Under the pieces are notes generated by a model. That model saw only the letters and a program-made list of their open reading frames with translations, was not told the origin of the DNA and searched no databases. A program made the position numbers and the translations under genes. Of a stretch of DNA of 64,000 nt, positions 15,861 to 24,368 are shown piece by piece. Source of the stretch: Halopseudomonas xinjiangensis (GTDB taxonomy: Bacteria; Pseudomonadota; Gammaproteobacteria; Pseudomonadales; Pseudomonadaceae); contig NZ_LT629736.1 of the NCBI RefSeq assembly GCF_900104945.1, forward strand, positions 3,375,001 to 3,439,000, given 5' to 3'. Within the stretch, counting starts at the first letter, position 1; each line of letters opens with the position of its first letter.

Positions 15861-17953
15861 CCAAGGGTGCCGTGGATACTGACCTCGACGCCCTCGGGAA
15901 TCTCGTTCTGCGACAGAACATGCAGCCCGGGGCTGAACACCTTCGCATAGCGCGCCAACAGCGGTCGCAGCTGCGGCATCACGACCAGGATCGGAGGGTG
16001 GCCTTTCTGGCGGAGCTGCTCCTTCACTAGAGGCATCTTGTTCTGCAGCTGATTCAGCAGGTTCGGTTCGACCGGAATGCTATCGAGGCTGACCGAGCCT
16101 GCCTGCTGCGCGGAACTCAACGCACTCATCAAGGTGTTCTCCAGGCTGTTGTCGAGGATGTACACGAGCAGTTCGCTACGATCCCCCGAGACGCTCGAAA
16201 CGATGCTCCGGCGCAGGGCGTAACGCACATCGGCGGCGATCAGCAACGGATCCTTGGTGGATTCGCTGCTCTCCAGCATGGCGGTGGCTACCGACACGAT
16301 ATCGCGCAGTGAAACCTGTTCCTGCAGCAACTGCCTGTACACCTTGTGTTGCAACGTATAGCTGAGCTGCGCCTTCAGGCTGTCGGCCAGCTTAGGCGCC
16401 TGGAGCGCCAGGCGTTGCATCAGGTGCTCGACGTCGTCGTGCTTGAATATTTCCGGAAGACTCGCGCGAATGATCTTGTTCAGGTGGGTGGCGATCACGC
16501 TGGAGCAGTCGATGACCTGGTAGCCGAGGTTCAGCGCCTTGGGTTTTTCTTCGGGATTGATCCAGACGACTTCCATGCCGTAGGCCGGATCGGTGCCGAT
16601 GACGCCGTCCATTTTTCCGTATGTTTCGGCCCCGGGAATAGCCATCAGCCGATCCGGATGGAGCTCGGCACCATCGAGCTTTTCACCGTTAATGAGGATC
16701 TGATACTGCGAGGCCTTCAGACGCAGACTGTCGCGGATCTGAATTTCCGGCAGCAGGAAACCGAGTCTCTCCGACAGCGTCTGGCGCACGCCACGTACCC
16801 GCTGGGGCAGCGGCGCGCCACTTTCAGGGCTGACCAGCGCGACCAGTTTGTATCCAAGGGAAATGGAGATGCGCTCGACCAGGGGGATGTCATGCCACTC
16901 AAGCGTCGCAATCTGCTCGCGCTCCATCGCCTGGCCCAGAGCCTCGACCTTGGTCAGTTCGTCTTCGTCGATTTCGGGATGAAAGCGCGCCACACTCCAG
17001 CCAATGAACGCCAACAGCGAAGCGAAGCCGAGGAACGCCAGGTGCGGCATGCCCGGCACCAGAGCCAGAACGAACAGGATCCCGGCTACGGTGTAGATCA
17101 GCGTGGGTGACGCCAGCAGCTGACGGCGTACCTGAGAGGTGATCGCGCTCGACTCGTTGGTACGCGTGACGATGATTGCCGCGGCAGTCGAGAGCAGCAG
17201 GGCAGGGATCTGCGCTACCAGACCGTCACCGATGGTCAGCAGTGCATACTGGCGAAACGCGTCGCCAGCGCTCAGTTCATGCATGAACAGGCCGATGGCA
17301 AAGCCACCGAACAGGTTGATCAGCAGGATCAGGATGCCGGCGATGGCATCCCCGCGAACGAATTTCGAGGCGCCGTCCATCGCGCCATAGAAGTCGGCCT
17401 CCTTCGCCACTTCCTGGCGTCGCTGTCTGGCTTCTTCCTGGGTAATCAGGCCGGCGTTCATGTCGGCATCGATTGCCATCTGCTTGCCCGGCAAGGCGTC
17501 GAGCGTAAAGCGGGCGGTCACTTCGGAGATGCGCTCGCCACCCTTGGTGACGACCATGAAGTTGATGATCATCAGGATGACGAACACGATCAGGCCGACG
17601 ATGAAGTTGCCGCCGATGACCACTTCGCCGAACGCTTCGATCACCTTGCCCGCCGCGGCCGTTCCGGTATGACCCTCGAGCAATACCACCCGGGTGGATG
17701 CAACGTTCAGCGTCAGCCGCATCAGCGTGGTAACGAGGATCACCGTCGGGAACAGCGAGAAATCCAGCGGGCGCTTGGCGGAGACGGTCACCATCATCAC
17801 CAGCACCGACATGGCGATGTTGAACGTGAAGAGAACGTCCAGCAGCAACGGCGGCAGCGGCAGGATGATCATCGCCAGGATCGACAGGATGACCAGAGGA
17901 ATACCGATCTGGCCGGTGGTCAGAATGGGCATCAGTTGCTGAAATGGCTTCAT
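15857..17953 (-). CDS. flhA: Lateral flagellar export gate protein FlhA
   Basis: Inner-membrane protein of 698 residues forming the cytoplasmic ring of the type III export gate. The N-terminal half has about eight hydrophobic segments; between them is the FHIPEP signature region (G-E-R-I-S-E-V-T-A-R-F-T-L-D-A and P-G-K-Q-M-A-I-D-A-D-M). The C-terminal half is the soluble chaperone-docking domain. It is the last gene of the fliMNPQR-flhBA operon, 13 bases after flhB, the same order as in Vibrio lateral flagellar clusters. Confidence 0.97.
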   Translation of the reverse strand: MKPFQQLMPILTTGQIGIPLVILSILAMIILPLPPLLLDVLFTFNIAMSVLVMMVTVSAKRPLDFSLFPTVILVTTLMRLTLNVASTRVVLLEGHTGTAAAGKVIEAFGEVVIGGNFIVGLIVFVILMIINFMVVTKGGERISEVTARFTLDALPGKQMAIDADMNAGLITQEEARQRRQEVAKEADFYGAMDGASKFVRGDAIAGILILLINLFGGFAIGLFMHELSAGDAFRQYALLTIGDGLVAQIPALLLSTAAAIIVTRTNESSAITSQVRRQLLASPTLIYTVAGILFVLALVPGMPHLAFLGFASLLAFIGWSVARFHPEIDEDELTKVEALGQAMEREQIATLEWHDIPLVERISISLGYKLVALVSPESGAPLPQRVRGVRQTLSERLGFLLPEIQIRDSLRLKASQYQILINGEKLDGAELHPDRLMAIPGAETYGKMDGVIGTDPAYGMEVVWINPEEKPKALNLGYQVIDCSSVIATHLNKIIRASLPEIFKHDDVEHLMQRLALQAPKLADSLKAQLSYTLQHKVYRQLLQEQVSLRDIVSVATAMLESSESTKDPLLIAADVRYALRRSIVSSVSGDRSELLVYILDNSLENTLMSALSSAQQAGSVSLDSIPVEPNLLNQLQNKMPLVKEQLRQKGHPPILVVMPQLRPLLARYAKVFSPGLHVLSQNEIPEGVEVSIHGTLG

Positions 17954-17966
17954 GGCTGCTGGGGTC

Positions 17967-19097
17967 TCAACGGATCAGTTCTGCAGGGATCGGTAGCTGG
18001 CTGGCCAGCTCGGGTTTGCTGCGGCGGCCTGCGCGCCAGGCCTTCAGCTGAATGACGTAGGTCAGAACATGCGCCACGGCGGTATACAGCGGCGCGGGTA
18101 TTTGCTGATTGATCTGCGTGCTGTAATACACGGCGCGGGCAAGAGGCGGTACCTCGATGATCTCCAGCTTGTAGCTGTTGGCCATCTTGCGGATATATTG
18201 CGCTGTTTCATCCACGCCCTTGGCGACGACGAAAGGCGCCTCGGCCTTCTTCAGGTCATAGCGCAAGGCAACCGCGTAGTGCTGTGGATTGACGATGACC
18301 ACGTCGGCATCCTTCATCACCTTGCTGATCTGGCGCTGGGAGAAGTGCCGCTGCAATTGCTTGATCCGCGCCTTGACCTCCGGTCGGCCTTCCTGGTTCT
18401 TGTGCTCTTCCTTCACTTCCTGCTTGGTCATGCGCATCTTCTTGGTAAAGAAGAACTTCTGCAGCGGCACGTCGATGAAGGAGAACAGCACGAACACCAG
18501 AATCATCATGATCGATACATAGAAAACCAGATTCATTGCTCCGCTGATCGCCGTGTATACATCGCCGCGCTGCAAGGCGATGAACCGCGGCGCTGCGGCC
18601 AGCAGTAGAAAACTCGCGGTGACCAGCAGGACGATGATTTTCAGTACCGACTTGAGCAGCTCGGTCCAGTTCTGCGCGGAGAAAATCCGACCTATCCCGG
18701 TGATGGGGTTCAGCTTGCTGAGCTTGGGCATGAAGTTCTTCGACGAGAAGACCCAGCCGCCGGGCATCAGGGAAAACACCACAACCAGCAAGCTGGTGAT
18801 CAGCAGCGGAAGCATCAGCTTCATGTAGATCAGCAGGTTGTGCCCGAGCACCAGCTCCAGATCGTCGGGGGTGATTTCGCTCTGATGGAAATTGACGTAG
18901 GAGATGCGAAACAAATCCTGCAACCCTTCGAAGAACATGCCGAAGCTGAATTTCAAAACAATGAGCGTGGCCAACAGCGATACGGTGGTGGCCATGTCCT
19001 TGGATCGCGCGACCTGGCCTTCCTGCCGACTCTTTTTCAGCTTGTGTTCGGTAGGCTGTTCGGTTTTTTCCTGTGAGCTTTTGTTTTCCTCGGACAT
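17967..19097 (-). CDS. flhB: Lateral flagellar export switch protein FlhB
   Basis: Export-gate protein (376 residues) that switches secretion from hook to filament substrates. The basic N-terminus (E-K-T-E-Q-P-T-E-H-K-L-K-K-S-R-Q-E-G) and four hydrophobic segments are typical. The cytoplasmic domain has the self-cleavage site as N-P-Q-H at residues 270-273 instead of the usual N-P-T-H. The Asn-Pro bond is kept, so cleavage is still expected, but the Thr-to-Gln change is uncommon as far as I know. It lies three bases after fliR. Confidence 0.96.
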   Translation of the reverse strand: MSEENKSSQEKTEQPTEHKLKKSRQEGQVARSKDMATTVSLLATLIVLKFSFGMFFEGLQDLFRISYVNFHQSEITPDDLELVLGHNLLIYMKLMLPLLITSLLVVVFSLMPGGWVFSSKNFMPKLSKLNPITGIGRIFSAQNWTELLKSVLKIIVLLVTASFLLLAAAPRFIALQRGDVYTAISGAMNLVFYVSIMMILVFVLFSFIDVPLQKFFFTKKMRMTKQEVKEEHKNQEGRPEVKARIKQLQRHFSQRQISKVMKDADVVIVNPQHYAVALRYDLKKAEAPFVVAKGVDETAQYIRKMANSYKLEIIEVPPLARAVYYSTQINQQIPAPLYTAVAHVLTYVIQLKAWRAGRRSKPELASQLPIPAELIR

Positions 19098-19100
19098 GTC

Positions 19101-19889
19101 TCACTCCTGAAGCGCGATGCCGAGGTTGTCGAGCAACTGTCGGGTAAGCAGCAGATAGCTCTCCGACATGTTGTGCAGCGTAAAAAGAATCGCGATCCAG
19201 CCGGTGACGATAGCCATGGGAAACCCGAGTGCGAACAGGTTCATGGTCGGCGAGATGCGGTTCAGCAGGCCGAAGCAGAACAGTACCAGGGTCATGCAGA
19301 ACACCATGGGCAGAGCGATCATGACCGCCGCAGAAAGCACCCAGCTCATGGCGAAGACCATGGTGGTCAGGCCGGTAAAGTGCAGGCCGCTGCCCACAGG
19401 CCAGAATGTGAAGCTCTGGTAGAGCACGCTGACAATAACCAGATGGCCATCAACAGCAAAAAACAGCAAGACCAGCATCGTGTAGTACAGCTGATACAGG
19501 ATGGGCGAGGACGAGATGCCATTCTGCGGGTCATTGAATCGCGCCATGCTCATGCCCATCTGCGTCGAGATCATTTCACCGACCAGACTGTAGATGGTGA
19601 AGACCAGCTGTAGCGAGACCCCCAGCAACATGCCGAAAGCGATCTGCTCCATGGTCGCCAGCAATCCGGCGATCGACAGCGGGCTGATCTGCGGCGGCGT
19701 CGGCAACGTGCCACCCAGCGCCAGGGTAAGAATCAGAGCCAGCAGTATCCTGCCTGGCATCGACAATGCCTTGTGACTGAACAACGGGGCGAGCGTGAAC
19801 ACCGCGAGGATTCGACAGAATGGCCACCAGTAATCCTGCATCGAGAGCAGGTAGTCGTTGGCGTCGAATATGGCTTGCGATGAGTTCAT
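19101..19889 (-). CDS. fliR: Lateral flagellar export gate protein FliR
   Basis: Hydrophobic 262-residue subunit of the FliPQR export channel. It has about six membrane segments and family features such as M-G-M-S-M-A-R-F-N-D-P-Q-N-G in the central loop. It starts five bases after the fliQ stop, in the order PQR-flhBA. I saw no clear ribosome site at its ATG, so translation is probably coupled to fliQ. Confidence 0.95.
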   Translation of the reverse strand: MNSSQAIFDANDYLLSMQDYWWPFCRILAVFTLAPLFSHKALSMPGRILLALILTLALGGTLPTPPQISPLSIAGLLATMEQIAFGMLLGVSLQLVFTIYSLVGEMISTQMGMSMARFNDPQNGISSSPILYQLYYTMLVLLFFAVDGHLVIVSVLYQSFTFWPVGSGLHFTGLTTMVFAMSWVLSAAVMIALPMVFCMTLVLFCFGLLNRISPTMNLFALGFPMAIVTGWIAILFTLHNMSESYLLLTRQLLDNLGIALQE

Positions 19890-19894
19890 GCGCG

Positions 19895-20167
19895 TCAGCC
19901 AACCAGCTGACCGGCCTGCTGGAACGTACGGATGAACAGTTCGCTGAGCGTGCGCAGAATCCAGTGACCGGCGAACACCAGCATGCCCAGCGTAATCAGC
20001 AGGCGCGGCAGAAAGCTGAGCATCTGCTCGTTGATCTGCGTGGCCGCCTGGAAAATGCTCACCAGCAATCCGCCGATCAAGCTTGGAATAACCAGAATGC
20101 AGACCACCAGAGCGATCAGGTACACGGCATCGGCAATGATCGAGACGGCGGTATCGGGGGTCAGCAT
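19895..20167 (-). CDS. fliQ: Lateral flagellar export gate protein FliQ
   Basis: A 90-residue inner-membrane protein with two hydrophobic helices, the usual FliQ size. The start region with A-V-S-I-I-A-D-A-V and the central G-G-L-L-V-S-I-F-Q-A-A-T-Q-I-N-E-Q are characteristic. It assembles with FliP and FliR into the helical export channel. It lies between fliP and fliR with gaps of only seven and five bases. Confidence 0.95.
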   Translation of the reverse strand: MLTPDTAVSIIADAVYLIALVVCILVIPSLIGGLLVSIFQAATQINEQMLSFLPRLLITLGMLVFAGHWILRTLSELFIRTFQQAGQLVG

Positions 20168-20174
20168 GGCGGCC

Positions 20175-20939
20175 TCAGAACGGTTGGATGCTGGTGGTTA
20201 GGGTGCCGACCATCAGGCTCCAGCCATCGACCAGAACGAAAATCATCAGCTTGAACGGTAGTGAGATCATCATCGGCGACAGCATCATCATGCCCATCGC
20301 CATCAAGACGCTGGCCACGACCAGATCGATCACCAGAAACGGCACGAAGATCATGAAGCCCAGCTGAAAAGCCGTTTTCAGCTCGCTGAGAACGAAGGCC
20401 GGCAACAGCAGGGTGAAGTCCAGGGTGGACAGATCCTCGGGAATCTCCTCACCGACCATCGAGACGATCGTATGCAGGGAGGTTTCGTTGGTCTGTGCCA
20501 GCATGAATCGGCTGAGCACGCCCTTGGCCCTGTCGAGCCCCTGTTCCAGCGTGATTTCGTTGGCCTCGAATGGCTCGTAGGCGGTGCTGTGCACTTCCTG
20601 CCAGACGGGCCGCATGACCAGCAGGGTCATGGTCAAGGCGATGCCGATCAATACCGCGTTGGGCGGACTTTGCTGCAAACCGATCGCCTGGCGCAGGATC
20701 GAGAGGACAATGATGAACCGCGTGAAGCAGGTCATCATCATCAGCATGGCCGGCAGGAAGCCGAGCAGGGTCATCAGCACCAGGACCTGCAGCTTGATGC
20801 TCATCTCCTGGCCGTTTTCCGTATCGTTGAACGACAACAGGGAAATCTCCCCGCCGGATGACTGGGCCGTCACCGTTGCGGGGGCAAGCGCGAGCAATAC
20901 AGGCAGGGCGCAACGAGCCAGGGCGCGAAAAGGGATCAT
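20175..20939 (-). CDS. fliP: Lateral flagellar export gate protein FliP
   Basis: Export-channel subunit of 254 residues. It begins with a cleavable signal peptide (cut expected after T-V-T-A, about residue 25), as FliP proteins usually do. The block M-T-C-F-T-R-F-I-I-V-L-S-I-L-R-Q-A and Q-S-P-P-N, and the C-terminal P-F-K-L-M-I-F-V-L-V-D-G-W, are family signatures. Its ATG overlaps the fliN stop. No fliO is present between fliN and fliP, which also holds for other lateral clusters as I recall them. Confidence 0.96.
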   Translation of the reverse strand: MIPFRALARCALPVLLALAPATVTAQSSGGEISLLSFNDTENGQEMSIKLQVLVLMTLLGFLPAMLMMMTCFTRFIIVLSILRQAIGLQQSPPNAVLIGIALTMTLLVMRPVWQEVHSTAYEPFEANEITLEQGLDRAKGVLSRFMLAQTNETSLHTIVSMVGEEIPEDLSTLDFTLLLPAFVLSELKTAFQLGFMIFVPFLVIDLVVASVLMAMGMMMLSPMMISLPFKLMIFVLVDGWSLMVGTLTTSIQPF

Positions 20940-21307
20940 GCCGTGATGTCTTTCAAGCCAGAGCCGCTGAGTTCAAGGATGCGCAAGCCATAGCTGCCGT
21001 TGACCACCACCACTTCGGCCTTGGCGAACAGGGCGCCGTTCACCTTCACGTCCAGCGGTTCTCCGGCGAGCTTGTCCAGCGCGATAACGCTGCTGGCGTC
21101 CACTTCCATCAGGTCCTGTAGCTGGAGCTGTACCGAGGCAACCTCGAGGGTCACCTGCACGGGAATCTTGCCGAAGAAGCTGAGATCCTGCTGGGGCAGT
21201 TTCGGCCTGGTATCTTCGATCGCTGCCGGCGGCTCAGGAGAGTCGAGGCGCACATCGCTGCCGTTGATCAGACTGTCCAGTTCGTTGTCGGAGAGTTGGT
21301 CGGTCAT
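20936..21307 (-). CDS. fliN: Lateral flagellar C-ring protein FliN
   Basis: Switch-complex protein of 123 residues with an acidic N-terminus (D-N-E-L-D-S-L-I) and a C-terminal SpoA/surface-presentation-of-antigens domain (F-G-K-I-P-V-Q-V-T-L-E-V, then G-E-P-L-D-V-K-V-N-G). It forms the base of the C-ring with FliM and helps dock FliH-bound export substrates. I chose ATG 21307, four bases into the fliM end, with GGAAAG upstream, and not an earlier ATG in the same frame. Confidence 0.95.
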   Translation of the reverse strand: MTDQLSDNELDSLINGSDVRLDSPEPPAAIEDTRPKLPQQDLSFFGKIPVQVTLEVASVQLQLQDLMEVDASSVIALDKLAGEPLDVKVNGALFAKAEVVVVNGSYGLRILELSGSGLKDITA

Positions 21308-22143
21308 GTTGGTTTCACGCTTTCCAGAGAAGTGAGACACAGGGAACCGTCGCTTTCAAAAATGGCGCCCCGAAACAGTCTGTGTTGTGCAATGCGCACA
21401 TCGCAGCGCTCCTGCATGCGGACCAGGATGATGTCGTCCGGCCTGAGCGCGAGCACATCGGCGAGCATCATCTGCATGGACGCAACGATGCATTCCATGC
21501 GCACCGGCAGGCGTTTGATGTTGTCCAGCGGATCGCCCATGGAGGTGGCCGATCCGGGCCCGGCCATCTTGCTGATCAGCAGGTCAGCAATCTGATGGTC
21601 CAGATAGATGTGCATCGATGAGGTGGTCGAGGTGACATGGTTCTCGAACGTCAGCCCGACTCGGTAATCCCACGATGGACGATCGTAAGCATTGTCGTAA
21701 GCCTCCAGCTTGCCCAGGCTGGTGCCGCCGAGAATCGCTCTCCCAAAGAGTTCGGATACTTCCCGGCCAAGCCGATCGCGCATGCGCTCTTCCGAAGTGC
21801 TGATCGGCGATGATTCGCTACCCGGTACATTGACTCCGCCATAGTAGCCTTCAAGTACTTCGCCCAATAAAGTGCGCGCAATCGAAAATCCAACTTTGCC
21901 CAACGTCGAACGAAACACGCAGTCCGGATCGCCGTTGACTGTTTCATCGACGGCTATCGATTTCTGTTCCAGATGAACCCGGAAGTTTCGCAGGAAGTAA
22001 TCGCCGATCACACGGGGATACTTGTTCGCCGCTTCGCTTATATAGTGCGGCACCTTGTGATAGTGCCGTCCGAGCTTGTGCGGCTGCAATCTGACAAAAG
22101 CATCCGGCGGCACCCCATGCTGGACTTTCGAATTACCAATCAT
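21304..22143 (-). CDS. fliM: Lateral flagellar switch protein FliM, without CheY-binding N-terminus
   Basis: C-ring protein of 279 residues, clearly shorter than polar FliM proteins (about 320). The middle domain (P-R-V-I-G-D-Y-F, then E-R-M-R-D-R-L-G) and the C-terminal SpoA domain (L-P-V-R-M-E-C, L-R-P-D-D-I-I) are recognisable. The start M-I-G-N-S-K-V-Q-H-G-V lacks the E-I-D-A-L-L motif through which CheY-P binds. In Shewanella putrefaciens a secondary FliM without this motif gives non-switching flagella. It is the first gene of its operon; about 300 bases upstream there is a LafS-type promoter on the same strand. Confidence 0.94.
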   Translation of the reverse strand: MIGNSKVQHGVPPDAFVRLQPHKLGRHYHKVPHYISEAANKYPRVIGDYFLRNFRVHLEQKSIAVDETVNGDPDCVFRSTLGKVGFSIARTLLGEVLEGYYGGVNVPGSESSPISTSEERMRDRLGREVSELFGRAILGGTSLGKLEAYDNAYDRPSWDYRVGLTFENHVTSTTSSMHIYLDHQIADLLISKMAGPGSATSMGDPLDNIKRLPVRMECIVASMQMMLADVLALRPDDIILVRMQERCDVRIAQHRLFRGAIFESDGSLCLTSLESVKPT

Positions 22144-22442
22144 GTTCAGGATCGCATTCTCAGAGGTTGTTGCCGCAGCTCTTGCGAGCGGTTGGCAGGA
22201 AAACTGAGGGAGACATGACGAACTGACATGCCTCGGTTCGCCGTTGCGCCGCGTGGACAGCGGAAGCCTGGCGGCATGCGGTGGAGTCTATGGGTGCGCG
22301 GGGGTGGGGATTAAATCAATAGATATCAAATCGCATCAAAGCGGCGTGATACGCCTTTTTGAGATCGATTTACAGGAAGTGATTCGCCGATTGCACGCGG
22401 GCGTTGCTATGGTCGGCGGACATTGGATGCGCCTGATAACCA
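22144..22442. other. Long leader region upstream of fliM
   Basis: About 300 bases between fliM and the LafS-type promoter. On the minus strand there is a 17-codon frame and a 43-codon frame ending inside the fliM start region; neither has a good ribosome site. On the plus strand GGCGT-GAT-ACGCC followed by TTTTT at 22343-22360 looks like a weak terminator. The region is A+T-richer than its surroundings near 22310-22345. No gene is supported. Confidence 0.4.
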
Positions 22443-22469
22443 AGGGCGACCGAAACAGTAGATAGATTA
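22443..22469 (-). promoter_or_regulatory. LafS (sigma-28)-type promoter pointing toward fliM
   Basis: Read on the minus strand: TAAT, exactly 15 bases, GTCGCCCT. The form and spacing equal the sites before the flagellin genes and flgM. It lies 300 bases before the fliM start, so it either drives fliM through a long leader or makes a separate small transcript. Confidence 0.5.
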
Positions 22470-22573
22470 AGTTTTATTTGCGGGAAAAATAGGAACTGCG
22501 TCGCAAAGCGGAATGCGGGCAAGAGAGCAAGCAAAGTTCTGCCTTATGTGCGCGCGATAGGTTGGGCCCCGTT

Positions 22574-24025
22574 ATGCGGGTTTCGGCAACCAGTATGACC
22601 GAGCAGGTGATATCAGTGAAAGGTTCAAGCCAGGCCATCAACTTCAGTCAGTCTTTCCGTTCTGGTGAACAGCCCATACAGGGCAGAGTCGCCATGGTTG
22701 GGGACAATAGTGAAGTCTCTCAGCAGCTTCGCCGTGGCCTGATTGAATCCGGTTGCGAAGTTGTCAGCGCTTCGGGCTTTGGTCAACTTCGCGCGCTGGG
22801 TCCGAACACCTGTGGGCTGATTCTGTTAGTGGTCAGCGCCCTCGAAGCCGACACGCTTTTCGAGCAGGTGGCAAGCCTGACCCGGCAATGGCCGCAGCTG
22901 AGTGTCGTACCCATCGTCGGCTACGAAGACCAGCAGAAAGCCGCCACCCTGCTTGAGCTGGGCTGCATTGATTATCTGCTGTGCCCGTTCAGCGATGGCC
23001 AGTTGAGCCAACTGCTGCGGCGCATCAGCCAGGCTGACGCAGCGCAGGAAGACTTTGTCTCCTGCTCCCAGGCCGGGCGTCGCTTGCTGACCATGGCCCA
23101 GCGCGTCGCCATGACCCGAGCGCCGATTCTGATCACCGGCGAAACCGGCACCGGCAAGGAAATGATGGCGCGCTACATTCATCGTTTTTCCAGCGTTCGC
23201 GACGCACCCTTTATTGCAGTCAATTGTGCCGCCATTCCCGAGGCGATGCTGGAGTCGATTCTGTTCGGCCATGAGCGCGGCGCATTCACTGGCGCCGTCA
23301 GCGCTCAGCCGGGCAAGTTCGAGCAGGCCAACGGCGGCACGCTGCTGCTCGATGAGATCGGCGAGCTGCCGCTATCGCTGCAGGCCAAGCTGTTGCGTGT
23401 GTTGCAGGAGCAGCGCGTGGAGCGCCTTGGTGGGCAGCGTGAGATCGATCTGGACGTGCGCATCATTGCCGCGACCAACCGCGACCTGCAGCGGGAAGTC
23501 GCCGAAGGGCGCTTTCGCTCCGACCTGATGTTCCGGCTCGACGTGCTTCCGCTGCAGATTCTGCCGCTGCGCGAGCGCAAGGAGGATGTCGTTCCGCTGG
23601 CGCGGCAGTTCATCCGCAAATATGCACCGCATGACTGCGATCAGCAGCTTTTGACCCCCGAAGCCTGCCAGGCGCTGATACACCATAACTGGCCCGGCAA
23701 CGTACGCGAGCTGGAAAACACCCTGCAACGTGCGCTGGTGCTGCGCAATGGTTTGTTCATCCAGCCGTGCGACCTGGGGTTGGCGGTGCCGGAAGGCACC
23801 TGTACGCCTGCGCCTGTCACCGCGGCAATGCTGCTCGGTGGCGAGTCCGGCAAGGCCGCGTTGCGCGCCAGCGGCAAACTGGCCGAGTATCAGCACGTGA
23901 TCGATACGATTCGTCAATGCGACGGCCACAAGGCCAAGGCTGCAGAGCGGCTGGGCATGACCCCCCGCGCGCTGCGTTATCGACTGAATGCCATGCGCGA
24001 GCAGGGCGTGGAACTACCCGTCTGA
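22574..24025 (+). CDS. lafK: Sigma-54-dependent lateral flagellar activator LafK
   Basis: Master activator of the lateral genes, 483 residues. Residues about 35-155 form a receiver-like domain in which the phospho-Asp position reads L-I-L-L-V-V and the conserved Lys reads L-L-C-P-F, so it is not expected to be phosphorylated, like FleQ/FlrA. The AAA+ domain has Walker A G-E-T-G-T-G-K-E, the sigma-54 contact loop G-A-F-T-G-A, Walker B G-T-L-L-L-D-E-I-G-E and the R-finger region. The C-terminus has a Fis-type helix-turn-helix (A-A-E-R-L-G-M-T-P-R-A-L-R-Y-R). The start is uncertain; ATG 22595 and GTG 22616 (AGGTGA upstream) are alternatives. It heads lafK-fliEFGHIJ, as in Vibrio. Confidence 0.93.
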   Translation: MRVSATSMTEQVISVKGSSQAINFSQSFRSGEQPIQGRVAMVGDNSEVSQQLRRGLIESGCEVVSASGFGQLRALGPNTCGLILLVVSALEADTLFEQVASLTRQWPQLSVVPIVGYEDQQKAATLLELGCIDYLLCPFSDGQLSQLLRRISQADAAQEDFVSCSQAGRRLLTMAQRVAMTRAPILITGETGTGKEMMARYIHRFSSVRDAPFIAVNCAAIPEAMLESILFGHERGAFTGAVSAQPGKFEQANGGTLLLDEIGELPLSLQAKLLRVLQEQRVERLGGQREIDLDVRIIAATNRDLQREVAEGRFRSDLMFRLDVLPLQILPLRERKEDVVPLARQFIRKYAPHDCDQQLLTPEACQALIHHNWPGNVRELENTLQRALVLRNGLFIQPCDLGLAVPEGTCTPAPVTAAMLLGGESGKAALRASGKLAEYQHVIDTIRQCDGHKAKAAERLGMTPRALRYRLNAMREQGVELPV

Positions 24026-24038
24026 GGAGAGCTGCACA

Positions 24039-24362
24039 GTGAGTTCGATTTCCCAGGTACAAACCCAGATGCTCGACCGCATGCAGCAATTGCAGACGGC
24101 ATCGTCCGGCATGCCTGTCCGTCCGGCACTGGATACGTCCGAAGCTGGTCCGGTCCAGGCGTTCACCGACGTTCTGCGTGCTGTGGATGGCGAGCAGCAT
24201 CGGGCCAGCCAGGCGTTGGCCGATGTCGACAGCGGCAAGAGCAAGGATCTGGTCGGCGCGATGGTCCAGAGCCAGAAGGCCAGTCTGTCCTTCTCGGCGC
24301 TGGTGCAGGTGCGCAACAAGATGAGTAGCGCCTTCGATGAAATCATGAGAATGCCGATCTAA
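24039..24362 (+). CDS. fliE: Lateral flagellar rod-MS-ring junction protein FliE
   Basis: A 107-residue export substrate that joins the MS ring to the proximal rod. The C-terminal part (V-Q-S-Q-K-A-S-L-S-F-S-A-L-V-Q-V-R-N-K) is the FliE signature, ending in the usual A-F-D-E-I-M-R-M-P. The start codon is GTG 24039 with GAGGAG upstream, 13 bases after lafK; longer in-frame extensions overlap lafK and are rejected. Confidence 0.94.
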   Translation: MSSISQVQTQMLDRMQQLQTASSGMPVRPALDTSEAGPVQAFTDVLRAVDGEQHRASQALADVDSGKSKDLVGAMVQSQKASLSFSALVQVRNKMSSAFDEIMRMPI

Positions 24363-24368
24363 CCGCCG

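Noticed and set aside
22244..22465. Plus-strand frame of 73 codons between fliM and lafK
   Set aside because: Starts with TTG without a ribosome site, runs against the minus-strand promoter motif and over a terminator-like hairpin; no domain recognised.
22562..22578. GG-N10-GC pattern (TTGGGCCCCGTTATGCG) overlapping the chosen lafK start
   Set aside because: Lacks the C-A-C after GG and covers the start codon; would be considered only if lafK starts at 22595 or 22616.
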